A DNA stretch of 62,953 nucleotides, taken from NCBI RefSeq assembly GCF_001651875.1, contig NZ_LNQB01000098.1, forward strand, positions 1 to 62,953. The letters are read 5' to 3'. The stretch comes from Sinorhizobium saheli. GTDB lineage: Bacteria; Pseudomonadota; Alphaproteobacteria; Rhizobiales; Rhizobiaceae. Within the stretch, counting starts at the first letter, position 1. Every line of letters starts with the position of its first letter. The notes beneath the pieces were generated by a model that was not told the DNA's origin, did no database searches, and was given only the letters and a program-made list of their open reading frames with translations. The position numbers and the translations under genes were made by a program. This document shows, one piece after another, positions 16,333 through 25,263 of the stretch.

Positions 16333-18057
16333 TCAATGGATTTCCGGCTCTGGCAGCCTGTGGGGCGATTGCAGGAAGGTGAAGTCGCAGCCCTCCGGCG
16401 CCTGCTGGATATGCTCGGCATGGAGCTTCAGATAGCCGCGCGAATAGTCGCGCGCCGGCGGCCGCCACTCGGCAAGCCGGCGTTCGATCTCCGCCTCATC
16501 GACCTCCAGCGTGATCGTCCGGCTGGAAACGTCGAGCGCGATGATGTCGCCGTTCCTGACCGCCGCCAGCGGACCGCCGACATAGGCCTCCGGCGCCACG
16601 TGCAGGATGCAGGCGCCGTAGCTGGTGCCGCTCATGCGGGCATCGGAAATCCTGACCATGTCGCGCACGCCCTGCTTCAGCAGCTTTTTCGGGATCGGCA
16701 GCATGCCCCATTCCGGCATGCCCGGCCCGCCGACCGGGCCGGCATTGCGCAGGATCAGCACCGCGTCGGCGGTGACGTCGAGGGTCTCGTCGTTGACCGC
16801 TTTCATCATTGCGTCGTAGTCGTCGAAAACGAGGGCGGGGCCGCGATGCGTGAGCAGCGCCGGATCGGCCGCTGCCGGCTTCATCACGCAGCCGTCGGGC
16901 GCGAGGTTGCCCTTGAGGATCGCCGTGCCGCCGCGCGCGGCGACCGGGTTGTCGAGCGTCCGGATGACGTCGGGGAGGTGGACCTCCGCCTCGCGGATCG
17001 CTTGCCCGATGGTGCCGATGACGTTTCGTTCCTCGAGGTGGAGAAGCGGCTGCAGCCGTTTCCAAAGGGCGACGAGCCCGCCGGCGTAATAGAAATCCTC
17101 CATCAGGAAAGCCCCGGTCGGGCGGATGTTGCAGAGGACCGGAACCTTGTCCGACATGCGATCGAAATCATCGAGGCGGAGACGGACGCCGCATCGCCGC
17201 GCCATGGCGATCAGGTGGATCATCGCATTGGTCGAGCCGGCCATGGCCATGTGCACCGCGAGCGCATTCTCGAAGGCCTTCGCCGTCAGGAGATCGGAGG
17301 GCTTCAGGTCCTCGAACACCATCTCGACGATGCGTGCGCCCGACAGCGCCGCCATGCGCGCATGGCCCGCATCCGCCGCCGGAACGGCCGAGGCCCCGGG
17401 GAGACACAGGCCGAGCGTATCGGCGAGCGCCGTCATCGTCGAGGCCGTGCCCATGGTCATGCAGGTGCCGAAGGAGCGGGCGATGCCGCGCTCCATCTCG
17501 TTCCATTCGAGCTCGCTGATGCGGCCCGCCTCCTTTTCCGCCCAGTATTTCCAGACATCCGAGCCGGAGCCGAGCGCCTGGCCGCGATAGTTGCCGCGCA
17601 GCATCGGGCCGGCCGGCACGAAGATCGTCGGCAGGTCGACCTGGATCGCCCCCATGATCGTCGCCGGCGTGGTCTTGTCGCAGCCGGCCAAGAGCACGAC
17701 GCCGTCGACCGGATGCGAACGGATCAGTTCCTCCACCTCCATCGCCAGGAAGTTGCGGTAGAGCATCGTCGTCGGCTTCACATAGGTCTCGGCGAGCGAC
17801 ATCGCCGGCAGTTCGACCGGGAAGCCGCCGGCCTGCCAGACGCCGCGCTTTACCTCGTCGGCGCGGGCCCTCAGATGCGCGTGGCAGGGATTGATGTCGC
17901 TCCAGGTGTTGATGATCGCGATGACGGGCTTGGCGGCGATCTCCTGCTGGTCGTAGCCCATCTGGTAGAGGCGGGAGCGGTGGCCGAAGGAGCGCAGGTC
18001 CTTGGCGCCGAACCAGCGCGAGCTTCTAAGGTCTTCCGGACTCTTGCGTTTCGCCAT
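16333..18057 (-). CDS. IlvD/Edd-family sugar-acid dehydratase (arabinonate dehydratase-like)
   Basis: A 574-residue iron-sulfur dehydratase. The three cluster cysteines are visible in NPCHAHL, LLAGCDKTTP and SFGTCMTMGTASTM, with family blocks AGSTNAMIHLIA, GGTAILKGNLAPDG and RISDARMSGTSYG. Length and the NTWSDINPC opening place it with sugar-acid dehydratases such as L-arabinonate dehydratase rather than with IlvD of branched-chain synthesis. They convert aldonates to 2-keto-3-deoxy acids in the cytoplasm. The ATG at 18057 has AGGAGG 7 bp upstream. It is divergent from the GntR regulator; the nearby DapA-like and SMP-30 genes complete a non-phosphorylative sugar pathway. The exact substrate is unproven. 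Confidence 0.88.
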   Translation of the reverse strand: MAKRKSPEDLRSSRWFGAKDLRSFGHRSRLYQMGYDQQEIAAKPVIAIINTWSDINPCHAHLRARADEVKRGVWQAGGFPVELPAMSLAETYVKPTTMLYRNFLAMEVEELIRSHPVDGVVLLAGCDKTTPATIMGAIQVDLPTIFVPAGPMLRGNYRGQALGSGSDVWKYWAEKEAGRISELEWNEMERGIARSFGTCMTMGTASTMTALADTLGLCLPGASAVPAADAGHARMAALSGARIVEMVFEDLKPSDLLTAKAFENALAVHMAMAGSTNAMIHLIAMARRCGVRLRLDDFDRMSDKVPVLCNIRPTGAFLMEDFYYAGGLVALWKRLQPLLHLEERNVIGTIGQAIREAEVHLPDVIRTLDNPVAARGGTAILKGNLAPDGCVMKPAAADPALLTHRGPALVFDDYDAMMKAVNDETLDVTADAVLILRNAGPVGGPGMPEWGMLPIPKKLLKQGVRDMVRISDARMSGTSYGACILHVAPEAYVGGPLAAVRNGDIIALDVSSRTITLEVDEAEIERRLAEWRPPARDYSRGYLKLHAEHIQQAPEGCDFTFLQSPHRLPEPEIH

Positions 18058-18113
18058 CGGCGGCCTCCTTTGCATTCCCGTTCGGCTCGGCTAAATTACA
18101 CCTGTTCAGAAAA

Positions 18114-18857
18114 ATGACAGGCGAGACCAAGCTATTGAACGACGCGATGTTGAAGCTCAAACCGGCCCGGCGCGAACGCCTTGCCGATGTTCTCTACGGC
18201 CAGATCCTCGAGCAGATCACCAGCGGGCAACTTGTCGAAGGCGCGAAATTGCCGTCCGAGGCCCACATCTGCCGCGACTTTCAGGTCTCGCGGCCGGTCG
18301 TGCGCGAAGCGCTGATGCGGCTGCAGGCCGACGGCCTCGTGGTCTCGCGCCAGGGGATCGGCACCTTCGTCAAGTCGCGTCCCTCCGACAAGCTGACGGA
18401 CTTTGCCGCCTCGGCGGAAATCGCGAGCTATCTCCGGGCCTTCGAGCCGCGGCTCGCGCTCGAGACCGAATGCGCCCGGCTTGCGGCGATGCGGCGCACC
18501 AAGGCGCAGCTCAATCAGATCGGCGAGGCGCTTGCCGCGCTCGAGGGCGCCTTCGAACGCGGCGAGACCGGCTGGGAGGAGGACTTCGCCTTCCATCTCG
18601 CCGTTGCCGGGGCCGCGGGAAACGAGCTCTTCCCCCGCCTGCTGCAGGACCTGCGCGACATCATGCGCGGTTCGATGCGCATGGCGCTCGGCCTCACGCG
18701 GCAGGGTTCGCAGGAAAGGCGCCGCCGCGTGATCGAGGAGCATCGCAAGATTTTCACCGCGATTTCCAGCCAGGACCCGGATCTCGCGCGTCTCTACATG
18801 CGCTTCCACCTGACGGAGTCCCGCGCCCGCATCACCGGCTCGCAGGGCGAAGCGTAG
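18114..18857 (+). CDS. GntR-family (FadR subfamily) transcriptional regulator
   Basis: The product is a 247-residue regulator. The N-terminal winged helix (about 20-90: YGQILEQITSGQL, GAKLPSEAHICRDFQVSRPVVREALMRLQADGLVVSRQGIGTFV) is classic GntR. The C-terminal FCD domain (about 105-235) has the metal-ligand pattern EEDFAFHLAVAGAAGN ... EEHRKIFTAI, so it likely senses a sugar acid. It diverges from the dehydratase with a 56-bp gap and is probably the local repressor. It is a good candidate to bind the recurrent TGTA-N9-TACA palindromes found upstream of the other units, although its own promoter shows no such site. Confidence 0.9.
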   Translation: MTGETKLLNDAMLKLKPARRERLADVLYGQILEQITSGQLVEGAKLPSEAHICRDFQVSRPVVREALMRLQADGLVVSRQGIGTFVKSRPSDKLTDFAASAEIASYLRAFEPRLALETECARLAAMRRTKAQLNQIGEALAALEGAFERGETGWEEDFAFHLAVAGAAGNELFPRLLQDLRDIMRGSMRMALGLTRQGSQERRRRVIEEHRKIFTAISSQDPDLARLYMRFHLTESRARITGSQGEA

Positions 18858-18885
18858 GCAGCCGTCGCTTGCCGTCGACAACCCA

Positions 18886-19059
18886 GACCCCCTCTGGCCT
18901 GCCGGCCATCTCCCCCACAAGGGGGGCGAGGGCGTGCGGCCTGCTCCTGGCTCCGACCGAAGCGCCTCCGCAAAGCGGAGGACGTCTGTTGAGGTGCATA
19001 TCGCGCCGCATCTCTTCTCCCCCCTTGTGGGGGAGATGGCCGGCAGGCCAGAGGGGGTC
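18886..19059. repeat. Composite inverted-repeat element with 41-bp perfect arms
   Basis: The 41 bases 18886-18926 are exactly complementary to 19019-19059. Key block in the left arm is CTGGCCTGCCGGCCATCTCC. The 92-base interior holds a smaller hairpin (CCTCCGC / GCGGAGG). It lies between the convergent GntR and DapA-like genes. The composition resembles the RIME-like elements elsewhere in the window, though the arm sequence differs. It could act as a two-way terminator. Confidence 0.8.
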
Positions 19060-19086
19060 GGGTCGAACACCATCGCCGCTATCCTG

Positions 19087-20043
19087 TCAGGCGCGCGCCG
19101 CCGGCCGCGGTGTTTCCGCGGCCGAGGCTTCGGCCCTGGCCTTCAGCTCGCGCGCGGCGCGGGCGATGGCGTCGAGCCTTTCGGCGCCGTCGAGATTGGA
19201 AAGGAACGCGCCGATCGGCCCCGTATCGCAGATGCCCGCCAGACGCACCGCCTCATGCAGGACGCGGATCGGCGAGTGGGCGTCGCGCAGGTCCTCGAGC
19301 GGCAGGAAGCTTTCGCGGATCGCCCGCGCCTCGGCAAGCCGGCCGCCCCGGACGGCCTCGAGGATCGCCGTCGACAGATGCGGGGCGATGCACACCGAGC
19401 CGGACGTGAAGGCGGAGAGGCCCATTTCGAGATGGTCGATCGCCGGGCGCTCGCCGATGCCGCTGACGATCCGCTCGCCAGAACCGACGGCATCGAGGAT
19501 CGCGGCAAGATAGGCATCGTTCCTCGGCTCGGCACGGACCACCGCGTATTTCAGCGCCGTAATCGCGCCGTCGCGGAAGAGGCGCGCGACATCCCCGGCA
19601 TCGAGGAAGCCGTCGTTCTTGATATAGGCGATCAGCGGTCTGCCGGCCGTATCCGCCAGCTTGCCGAAGCCGGAGGCGAGGCCCTCCGGCGTTGCCGGGA
19701 AGCCGAGCGGCAGCACCATCGCCGTCGGAAAGGCCCGGTCGCGGAGAATCGCCGCCTGGTCCATCGCCTTGCCGAAATCGGCGCCGATCGAGGGGATCAT
19801 CCAGCCGTCGCCGGGCGCGATCTCCTCGAGGAGGTCGAGAAGCGCCGGGAATTCCGCGACGCCGAAATTGTAGAGATTGGCATTGCCGCCATAGAGATAG
19901 GTGGTGACGCCGCCCGAACGCAGCCAGTCGACCATCTTGCGGTTTTCCGTCTTGTCCGGCGTGCCATCCGCCGCGCGCGCCAATGGCGGAACGGAAAGGA
20001 CGGAAGAGGCGAGGTCGGCCACGTCCACGGAAGTCGTCTTCAT
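19087..20043 (-). CDS. DapA/KdgD-like aldolase or dehydratase (DHDPS family)
   Basis: The protein is a 318-residue TIM-barrel lyase of the dihydrodipicolinate synthase/N-acetylneuraminate lyase family. Schiff-base Lys165 (ITALKYAVVR) and the catalytic Tyr140 (LIAYIKNDG) are in the expected places, and YLYGGNANLYN replaces the usual GTTGE carboxylate-binding loop, so the substrate is not the DapA one. Such enzymes cleave or dehydrate 2-keto-3-deoxy sugar acids. Divergent from the SMP-30 lactonase, it would act after the nearby IlvD-type dehydratase. A TGTA-N9-TACA palindrome lies 22 bp upstream of its start. Aldolase versus dehydratase activity cannot be decided from the sequence. Confidence 0.85.
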   Translation of the reverse strand: MKTTSVDVADLASSVLSVPPLARAADGTPDKTENRKMVDWLRSGGVTTYLYGGNANLYNFGVAEFPALLDLLEEIAPGDGWMIPSIGADFGKAMDQAAILRDRAFPTAMVLPLGFPATPEGLASGFGKLADTAGRPLIAYIKNDGFLDAGDVARLFRDGAITALKYAVVRAEPRNDAYLAAILDAVGSGERIVSGIGERPAIDHLEMGLSAFTSGSVCIAPHLSTAILEAVRGGRLAEARAIRESFLPLEDLRDAHSPIRVLHEAVRLAGICDTGPIGAFLSNLDGAERLDAIARAARELKARAEASAAETPRPAARA

Positions 20044-20064
20044 GGAAAGCTCCTTGTCAGGTTT

Positions 20065-20085
20065 CTTGTATTTTTAATTTACAAG
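20065..20085. promoter_or_regulatory. Candidate operator site A (CTTGTA-N9-TACAAG)
   Basis: A 21-bp palindrome with 6-bp perfect arms and an A/T-only centre. It lies in the divergent gap of the DapA-like and SMP-30 genes. Two more sites of the same architecture occur at 27654-27674 and 33370-33390. Confidence 0.6.
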
Positions 20086-20204
20086 TTGAGCAAGGGCAAG
20101 AGCGATGCTAGAGAAATCGTCAGCGACAAGTGCTTCAAAACAGCCGCTCGACCGGGAGGCCTGGCTGCGTCCGGGACCGGCGCCGCCAGATCAGGGTACG
20201 AGAC

Positions 20205-21092
20205 ATGTCTTTCGACTTGACATTTGAATGCTTGCTCGACCTGCGCTGCAGCGTCGCCGAGAGCCCGGTCTATGACGAGCGGCGGAACTGCCTGTTCTTC
20301 GTCGATCTCGGCCGCGGCGCGATCCACCGTACCGATCTTTCCGGCGCGGGCCACGTCGAAGGGACCTTCGACCACGGCGCCTATAGCATCGGCCTTGCCC
20401 GCTCGGGGCGCCTGGTGCTCGCGCAGCGCGACCGTGTGGTGCTGTTCGATCCGGACAGCGGCGCGATCGCCGCCGAGATCGCCTCGATCGAGGCGGACCG
20501 GCGGGATACGCGCCTCAACGACGGCAAGGTTGGGCCGGACGGCGCCTTCTGGGTCGGCACCATGCATGACGTTGCGGCCGACCGGCGGCCGATCGCCTCG
20601 CTCTATCGGGTGTCGCCGGCTGGCGACGTGGAGCGCAAGCTCGGCGGGATCGTCTGCTCCAATGGGCTCGCCTGGAACGGCGACGGCACGCTGCTCTTCC
20701 ATTCCGATTCACGCGGCCCCTGGATCGATCGCTGGCAGTTCGACCCTTCGACGGGTGAGATCGCCGGGCGCCGGCGACTGGCCGTGCTCGACGAGGCGGG
20801 CGGAAGGCCTGACGGCGCGGCTACCGACATCGAGGGGAACTACTGGAGCGCCGGCGTTTCGGCGGGCGTGCTCAATCGCTTCTCGGCCGATGGCCGCCTC
20901 GTTCAGGCGCACCGCTTCCCGGTGCCGTCGCCCACCATGCCCTGCTTTGCCGGTCCGGACCGGAAGACCCTCGTCGTCACGTCGCTGCGCCCGGCGGATG
21001 CCGGCGCCGAAAGCCGCGCCGGCGGGATTTTCATGGCGTCGAGCTCGGTCGCCGGTGTCGCCGTCCATCGCTTCGACGACCGTCGCTTCTGA
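20205..21092 (+). CDS. SMP-30/gluconolactonase-family lactonase
   Basis: A 295-residue six-bladed beta-propeller of the SMP-30/gluconolaconase/LRE family. Metal-site residues are in the expected motifs: Glu in SVAESPVYDE, Asn in RLNDGKVGPDGAFWVGTMH, Asn in VCSNGLAWNGDG, and Asp in GGRPDGAATDIEGNYWSA. These enzymes hydrolyse aldonolactones to aldonates. The ATG at 20205 (MSFDLTF) is preferred over an in-frame codon at 20130, because the extra 25 residues are not conserved-looking. It is divergent from the DapA-like gene with a shared candidate operator. It would supply the aldonate for the IlvD-type dehydratase. Confidence 0.88.
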   Translation: MSFDLTFECLLDLRCSVAESPVYDERRNCLFFVDLGRGAIHRTDLSGAGHVEGTFDHGAYSIGLARSGRLVLAQRDRVVLFDPDSGAIAAEIASIEADRRDTRLNDGKVGPDGAFWVGTMHDVAADRRPIASLYRVSPAGDVERKLGGIVCSNGLAWNGDGTLLFHSDSRGPWIDRWQFDPSTGEIAGRRRLAVLDEAGGRPDGAATDIEGNYWSAGVSAGVLNRFSADGRLVQAHRFPVPSPTMPCFAGPDRKTLVVTSLRPADAGAESRAGGIFMASSSVAGVAVHRFDDRRF

Positions 21093-21153
21093 TTCCGACG
21101 GGCGTGAGCGCATTCTCTAGCGAAACGGTCTCGCCTTTTTCGTAAGCCGGGCC

Positions 21154-22233
21154 TTACATCGCCTTGCCGTCGGCGCCGAAAACGTGGCAGCGCGCCGGAT
21201 CGAAATAGACGGCGAGATTGGTGCCGCGCTCGACCTTCTGCTGGCCTTCGAGCGCCACCGTGACGTTCTGGCTATCCGGGGTGATGCCGTAGAGCATGGT
21301 CTCGCCGCCTAGGTTCTCGACGATCTCGACATTGATCGGGGCAAGCGCGATGCCGCCCTCGTGTGCGGAAAGATGTTCCGGCCGGATACCGAAGGTGGCC
21401 TCGTCGCCGGGCTGTGCGCGCTCCAGGCGCCGGGGCAGGCGGATCGTTCCGCCGCAGACCTCGATCGCCGTCTCACCCTCCGTCACGCCGGCAATCCGTG
21501 CCTTCAGGAAATTCATCTTCGGGCTGCCGATGAAGCCGGCGACGAAGCGGTTGACGGGGTTGTTGTAGAGATCGAGCGGCGCGCCCACCTGCTCGATCCG
21601 GCCGGAATTCAGGACGACGATTTTGTCGGCCATGGTCATGGCCTCCACCTGGTCGTGGGTGACGTAGATCATCGTGTTGCCGAGGTCGCGGTGCAGTCTC
21701 GAAATCTCGACACGCATCTGCACCCGGAGCTCGGCATCGAGGTTGGAGAGCGGTTCGTCGAAGAGGAAGATGCGCGGCTCGCGCACGATCGCCCGGCCGA
21801 TCGCCACGCGCTGGCGCTGGCCGCCGGAAAGCGCCTTGGGCTTGCGGTCCAACAGCTTCTCGATCTGCAGGATCTCGGCGGCGCGGCGCACCTTCGGCTC
21901 GATCTCGGCCCGCTTGTATCCGGCGGTCTCGAGGCCGAAGGCAAGGTTCTTGTAGACCGACATGTGCGGGTAGAGCGCATAGGACTGGAACACCATGGCG
22001 ATGCCGCGCCTGGCGGGCGCCACCTCGTTCATCCGGTCGTTGTCGAGTAAGAGCGTGCCGCCGGAAATCTCCTCGAGCCCGGCGATCATGCGCAACAGGG
22101 TCGACTTGCCGCAGCCGGAAGGACCGACGAAGACGGCGAATTCGCCGGGATCGATCGTCAGGTCTATGCCGTGGATGACGTCGAGCGCGCCGTAGCGCTT
22201 CTCGACCTTCTGAAGAACGACACTGGTCGCCAT
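21154..22233 (-). CDS. CUT1 sugar ABC transporter ATP-binding protein (MalK/UgpC/MsmX type)
   Basis: The product is a 359-residue ATPase with Walker A GPSGCGKST, Q-loop MVFQSYALYPHM, signature LSGGQRQRV, Walker B FLFDEPLSNLDA and a C-terminal regulatory OB-like (TOBE) domain (TFGIRPEHL, and ending near YFDPARCHVFGADG). The ATG at 22233 is chosen because GGGAGGAA lies 8 bp upstream; the ATG at 22239 is too close to it. It ends a six-gene minus-strand unit with the binding protein, two permeases and two Gfo/Idh/MocA genes, and should energise the same importer. Confidence 0.92.
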   Translation of the reverse strand: MATSVVLQKVEKRYGALDVIHGIDLTIDPGEFAVFVGPSGCGKSTLLRMIAGLEEISGGTLLLDNDRMNEVAPARRGIAMVFQSYALYPHMSVYKNLAFGLETAGYKRAEIEPKVRRAAEILQIEKLLDRKPKALSGGQRQRVAIGRAIVREPRIFLFDEPLSNLDAELRVQMRVEISRLHRDLGNTMIYVTHDQVEAMTMADKIVVLNSGRIEQVGAPLDLYNNPVNRFVAGFIGSPKMNFLKARIAGVTEGETAIEVCGGTIRLPRRLERAQPGDEATFGIRPEHLSAHEGGIALAPINVEIVENLGGETMLYGITPDSQNVTVALEGQQKVERGTNLAVYFDPARCHVFGADGKAM

Positions 22234-22260
22234 CTGCATTTCCTCCCTGCGGCCTTCGCC

Positions 22261-23334
22261 CTATTTTGTCCTGGCGCGCCAATCGGCGTATTTCGGGCTT
22301 TCCGGCCCGATCGGCAGCGCAATTTCCTGCCCGCTGTCGGCGGACTGATAGATGGCGGTCACGAGCTCGAGCGCCCGGCGCGCGTCTTTGGTCGTCACCG
22401 GCAGCGGGCCCTTTCCGCTCAGGAAATCGTGGAAATGCGCCATCTGGGTGGTGAAACGCGGCGCCACAGGCTGCCAGTTGCCGATGACCTCGTCGATCCG
22501 CGCCTGCACGGTCTCGTCCGCGGCGATGATCTTCCATGGATCCTTGCCGGGCGTATAGGCGCCGTGGCTGCTTTCGAAGGTGACGTTCTCGAAATGCAGG
22601 CGCAGCCGGCTGATCTGCTCCTGCGAGCCGAGCGTGCAGGAGAGCGACACGAAGGCGCCGTTCTGCATGAGCAGGCTCGCCGAGGCGCAATCCTCGACCT
22701 CGATGTCGTTGACCCGGGTCGCCACCCGCCCGAAGACTTTCGCGACCGGGCCCATCAGATGCAGCATCATGTCGTGCAAATGGAGCGCGTGGGTCACCAG
22801 CACGCCGCCGAGCTCGGTTTCCCATTTGCCGCGCCAGGGGACGGAATAGTATTCCGCCGTCCGCAGCCAGAAGGTCTCGACCGAGCCGACATAGGGCTTG
22901 CCGGCAATGCCGGCCTCGATGATCCGTTTCGCCTTCTCGATGCCGTCGCCGTAGCGATACTGGAAGATCGGCATCAGCACGCCCCTGGCGTGCCTCTCCG
23001 CCTCGATGATCCGGTCGACGCCCTTGAGCGAACCGGTGAGCGGCTTCTCGCAGACGACATGCTTGCCGGCGTCGAGCGCGTCGAGCACCTGCTCGAGGTG
23101 CAGGCCGGGCGGCGTGCAGATGTCGATGATGTCGATCGACTCGTCGGCCAGCAGTTCCCGGAACGAGGTCGTGCGCTGATCGATGCCGAACTCGTCGCCG
23201 ACCGCCTGCAGGCGCTCCTCGTTGAGGTCGCAGATGGCCTTGACGCGGTATCTGTCCGGATGCGGCAGATAGCCCTCGACGATATGCGATCGTCCGATGC
23301 CGCAACCGATGACGGCGACTGTCTTGATGCTCAT
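22261..23334 (-). CDS. Gfo/Idh/MocA-family oxidoreductase (first of two in the transporter unit)
   Basis: This 357-residue NAD(P)-dependent sugar or inositol dehydrogenase-like enzyme has a Rossmann start (KTVAVIGCGIGRSH), the EKP motif (HVVCEKPLTGS) with the catalytic Lys, and the C-terminal alpha/beta domain including the GGVLVTHALHLHDMM helix with its His residues. The ATG at 23334 begins 1 bp beyond the stop of the preceding Gfo/Idh gene (stop at 23336-23338); the frame stays open upstream to 23385 without homology. It is within the CUT1 transporter unit, so it probably oxidises the imported sugar or glycoside, for example at a ring carbon. The substrate is unknown. Confidence 0.88.
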   Translation of the reverse strand: MSIKTVAVIGCGIGRSHIVEGYLPHPDRYRVKAICDLNEERLQAVGDEFGIDQRTTSFRELLADESIDIIDICTPPGLHLEQVLDALDAGKHVVCEKPLTGSLKGVDRIIEAERHARGVLMPIFQYRYGDGIEKAKRIIEAGIAGKPYVGSVETFWLRTAEYYSVPWRGKWETELGGVLVTHALHLHDMMLHLMGPVAKVFGRVATRVNDIEVEDCASASLLMQNGAFVSLSCTLGSQEQISRLRLHFENVTFESSHGAYTPGKDPWKIIAADETVQARIDEVIGNWQPVAPRFTTQMAHFHDFLSGKGPLPVTTKDARRALELVTAIYQSADSGQEIALPIGPESPKYADWRARTK

Positions 23335-23335
23335 G

Positions 23336-24352
23336 TCAGTTCTTTTCCCGGTTTCGTTCGGCGATCGCCTGGGCTTGAAGCGCAAGCTCCATCGCCTTGA
23401 AGCAGCGTTCTTGCGGCATCGCGGTTTCGGTCCTGTCGCGGATGTCGGCGAGGAGCTGGCGGCCGAAGGGCAGCTCGACGTCCGAGCAATCGATATGCTC
23501 GACGCCGCGGCGATCGGCGAGGAACAGGTGGTTGCCGCCCTCGCGCCCGGCGAGATCGACGGTCTTGCGCACCTCGATCGTGCCGGTCGTGCCGACGATG
23601 AAGAGCCGGCCGTCGCCCCAGGTCGGCATGCCGTCGGGGGTGAGCCAGTTCACATGGATCGTGCCGGTGGCCCGCCCGGTCGAAAGCTGGATGTTGCCGG
23701 TGTCCTGCAGTTCCGGCTCGTCGGGAACGCTGCGGTTGTCGACGCTCGCCGAAAGAATCGTCGCGTCCTCGGCGCCGGTGAAGAACAGGAACTGCTCGCA
23801 CTGGTGCGAGGCGATGTCGGTGAGGATGCCGCCATAGTCCTGCCGCCGGAAGAACCAGCCGGGGCGCGTCTCGCGGCGCAGCCGGTGCGGGCCGAGGCCG
23901 ACGAGGTGCACGACCTCGCCGATCGCGCCGGCGGCGACGAGCGCGCCGGCCTTCACCGTTGCCGGGCTCTCGAAGTGTTCCGAATAGAGGATCGAGAAGA
24001 TCCGCCCCGTCTCGGCCTGGACGCGGCGCACGCTGGCGAGCTGTTCGAGGCTCGTCATGCCCGGCTTGTCGACAAGCACGTCCTTGCCGTGCTGCATGGC
24101 CCGGACCGCAAGCTCCGCCCGCTCGGCCGAGACGGCGGCCGAGACGACGAGGCCGATGCGCTCGTCCTCGAGTATCTGATCGAGCGTGCCGAGGCGCGGC
24201 GCGTCCGGATAGGCGGCCGAGAACTCCGCCGCCAGCGCGTCGTCCCTCTCGTGGAAGCCGACGAGGCGGCCGCCGGCTCGAAGCAGGCAATTCACCTGGC
24301 CGTAGATGTGGTTGTGGTTGAGGCCGACGGCGGCAAAACGCAATTCGTCCAT
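23336..24352 (-). CDS. Gfo/Idh/MocA-family oxidoreductase with a DKP variant motif
   Basis: A 338-residue member of the family with an unusual dinucleotide loop (FAAVGLNHNHIYGQV) in place of GxGxxG, and DKPGMTS in place of EKP. The Lys is kept while the Glu is Asp. Later motifs (GGILTDIASHQCEQFLFFTG, VNWLTPDGMPTWGDGRLFIVGTTG) match the substrate domain. The ATG at 24352 gives MDELRFAAV. It lies just downstream of the MalG-type permease and 1 bp from the next Gfo/Idh gene. The altered motifs suggest a different cofactor geometry or reaction from its neighbour, possibly acting in sequence on the same sugar. Confidence 0.86.
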   Translation of the reverse strand: MDELRFAAVGLNHNHIYGQVNCLLRAGGRLVGFHERDDALAAEFSAAYPDAPRLGTLDQILEDERIGLVVSAAVSAERAELAVRAMQHGKDVLVDKPGMTSLEQLASVRRVQAETGRIFSILYSEHFESPATVKAGALVAAGAIGEVVHLVGLGPHRLRRETRPGWFFRRQDYGGILTDIASHQCEQFLFFTGAEDATILSASVDNRSVPDEPELQDTGNIQLSTGRATGTIHVNWLTPDGMPTWGDGRLFIVGTTGTIEVRKTVDLAGREGGNHLFLADRRGVEHIDCSDVELPFGRQLLADIRDRTETAMPQERCFKAMELALQAQAIAERNREKN

Positions 24353-24375
24353 GGGTATCTCTCGAGCTCCGTCGG

Positions 24376-25263
24376 TCAGCGCTTCATGCCGGTGGTTGCG
24401 ATGCCTTCGATCAGCAGGCGCTGGAAGAACAGGAAGAAGAAGAACACCGGCACGAGCGACAGCGTCGACATGGCGAAGAGGCCGCCCCAGTCGGATGTGC
24501 TGCTCGAGTCGACGAAGGTCCTGAGGCCCAGCTGGATCGTGTAGCTGTTCATGTCGTTCAAGTAGATGAGCGGCCCGAAGAAATCGTCCCAGGTCCAGAT
24601 GAAGGAGAAGATCGCGGCGGTCGCGAGCACCGGGAGCGACAGCGGCAGCATGATCTTCCAGTAGATGCGCCAGGGGCCGCAGCCGTCCATCATCGCCGCC
24701 TCGTCGAGCTCGCGCGGAATGCCGCGGAAGAACTGCACCATCAGGAAGATGAAGAAGGCGTCGCTCGCCAGGAACTTCGGCACCACCAGCGGCAGGAAGG
24801 TGTTGACCCAGCCGAGGTTGAGAAAGAGCACATATTGCGGGATGAGCGTCACGTGATAGGGGATCATCATCGTCCCCAGCATGATCGCGAACCAGAAATT
24901 CCGGCCGGCAAAGCGCAGCCGCGCGAAGGCATAGGCCGCGAGCGAACAGGCGACGACATTGCCGATCACCGTCAGCACCGAGACGACGAGCGAGTTCCAG
25001 AAGAACCGCCCGAAGCTGACGTCGAGCCCGAACCAGCCGCGCGCATAGGAAGCGAAATCCACCGCCGAGGGCCAGAGCGACGTCGAGGCGAAGATCTCGT
25101 CCTCCGGCCTGACCGATGCGGAGATCATCCACAAGAGCGGATAGACCATGGCGATCGATGCGGCGATCAGCGCGGCGTGGACGAGGACCGATCCGAGCGG
25201 GCTGCGGCGGCCGGGGGGCGCCGAAGGCGGGGCGGTTACCGAGCTCATGGTCACGTCAGTCAT
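24376..25263 (-). CDS. CUT1 sugar ABC transporter permease (MalG type)
   Basis: This 295-residue inner-membrane permease has about six membrane segments. It carries the ABC-coupling EAA motif (ELDEAAMMDGCGPWRIYWKIMLPLSLPVLA) and the family pattern NSLVVSVLTVIGNVVACSLAAYAFARL. It overlaps the upstream MalF-type permease by 8 bp. With that partner, the binding protein and the MalK-type ATPase it forms a carbohydrate importer. Confidence 0.92.
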   Translation of the reverse strand: MTDVTMSSVTAPPSAPPGRRSPLGSVLVHAALIAASIAMVYPLLWMISASVRPEDEIFASTSLWPSAVDFASYARGWFGLDVSFGRFFWNSLVVSVLTVIGNVVACSLAAYAFARLRFAGRNFWFAIMLGTMMIPYHVTLIPQYVLFLNLGWVNTFLPLVVPKFLASDAFFIFLMVQFFRGIPRELDEAAMMDGCGPWRIYWKIMLPLSLPVLATAAIFSFIWTWDDFFGPLIYLNDMNSYTIQLGLRTFVDSSSTSDWGGLFAMSTLSLVPVFFFFLFFQRLLIEGIATTGMKR

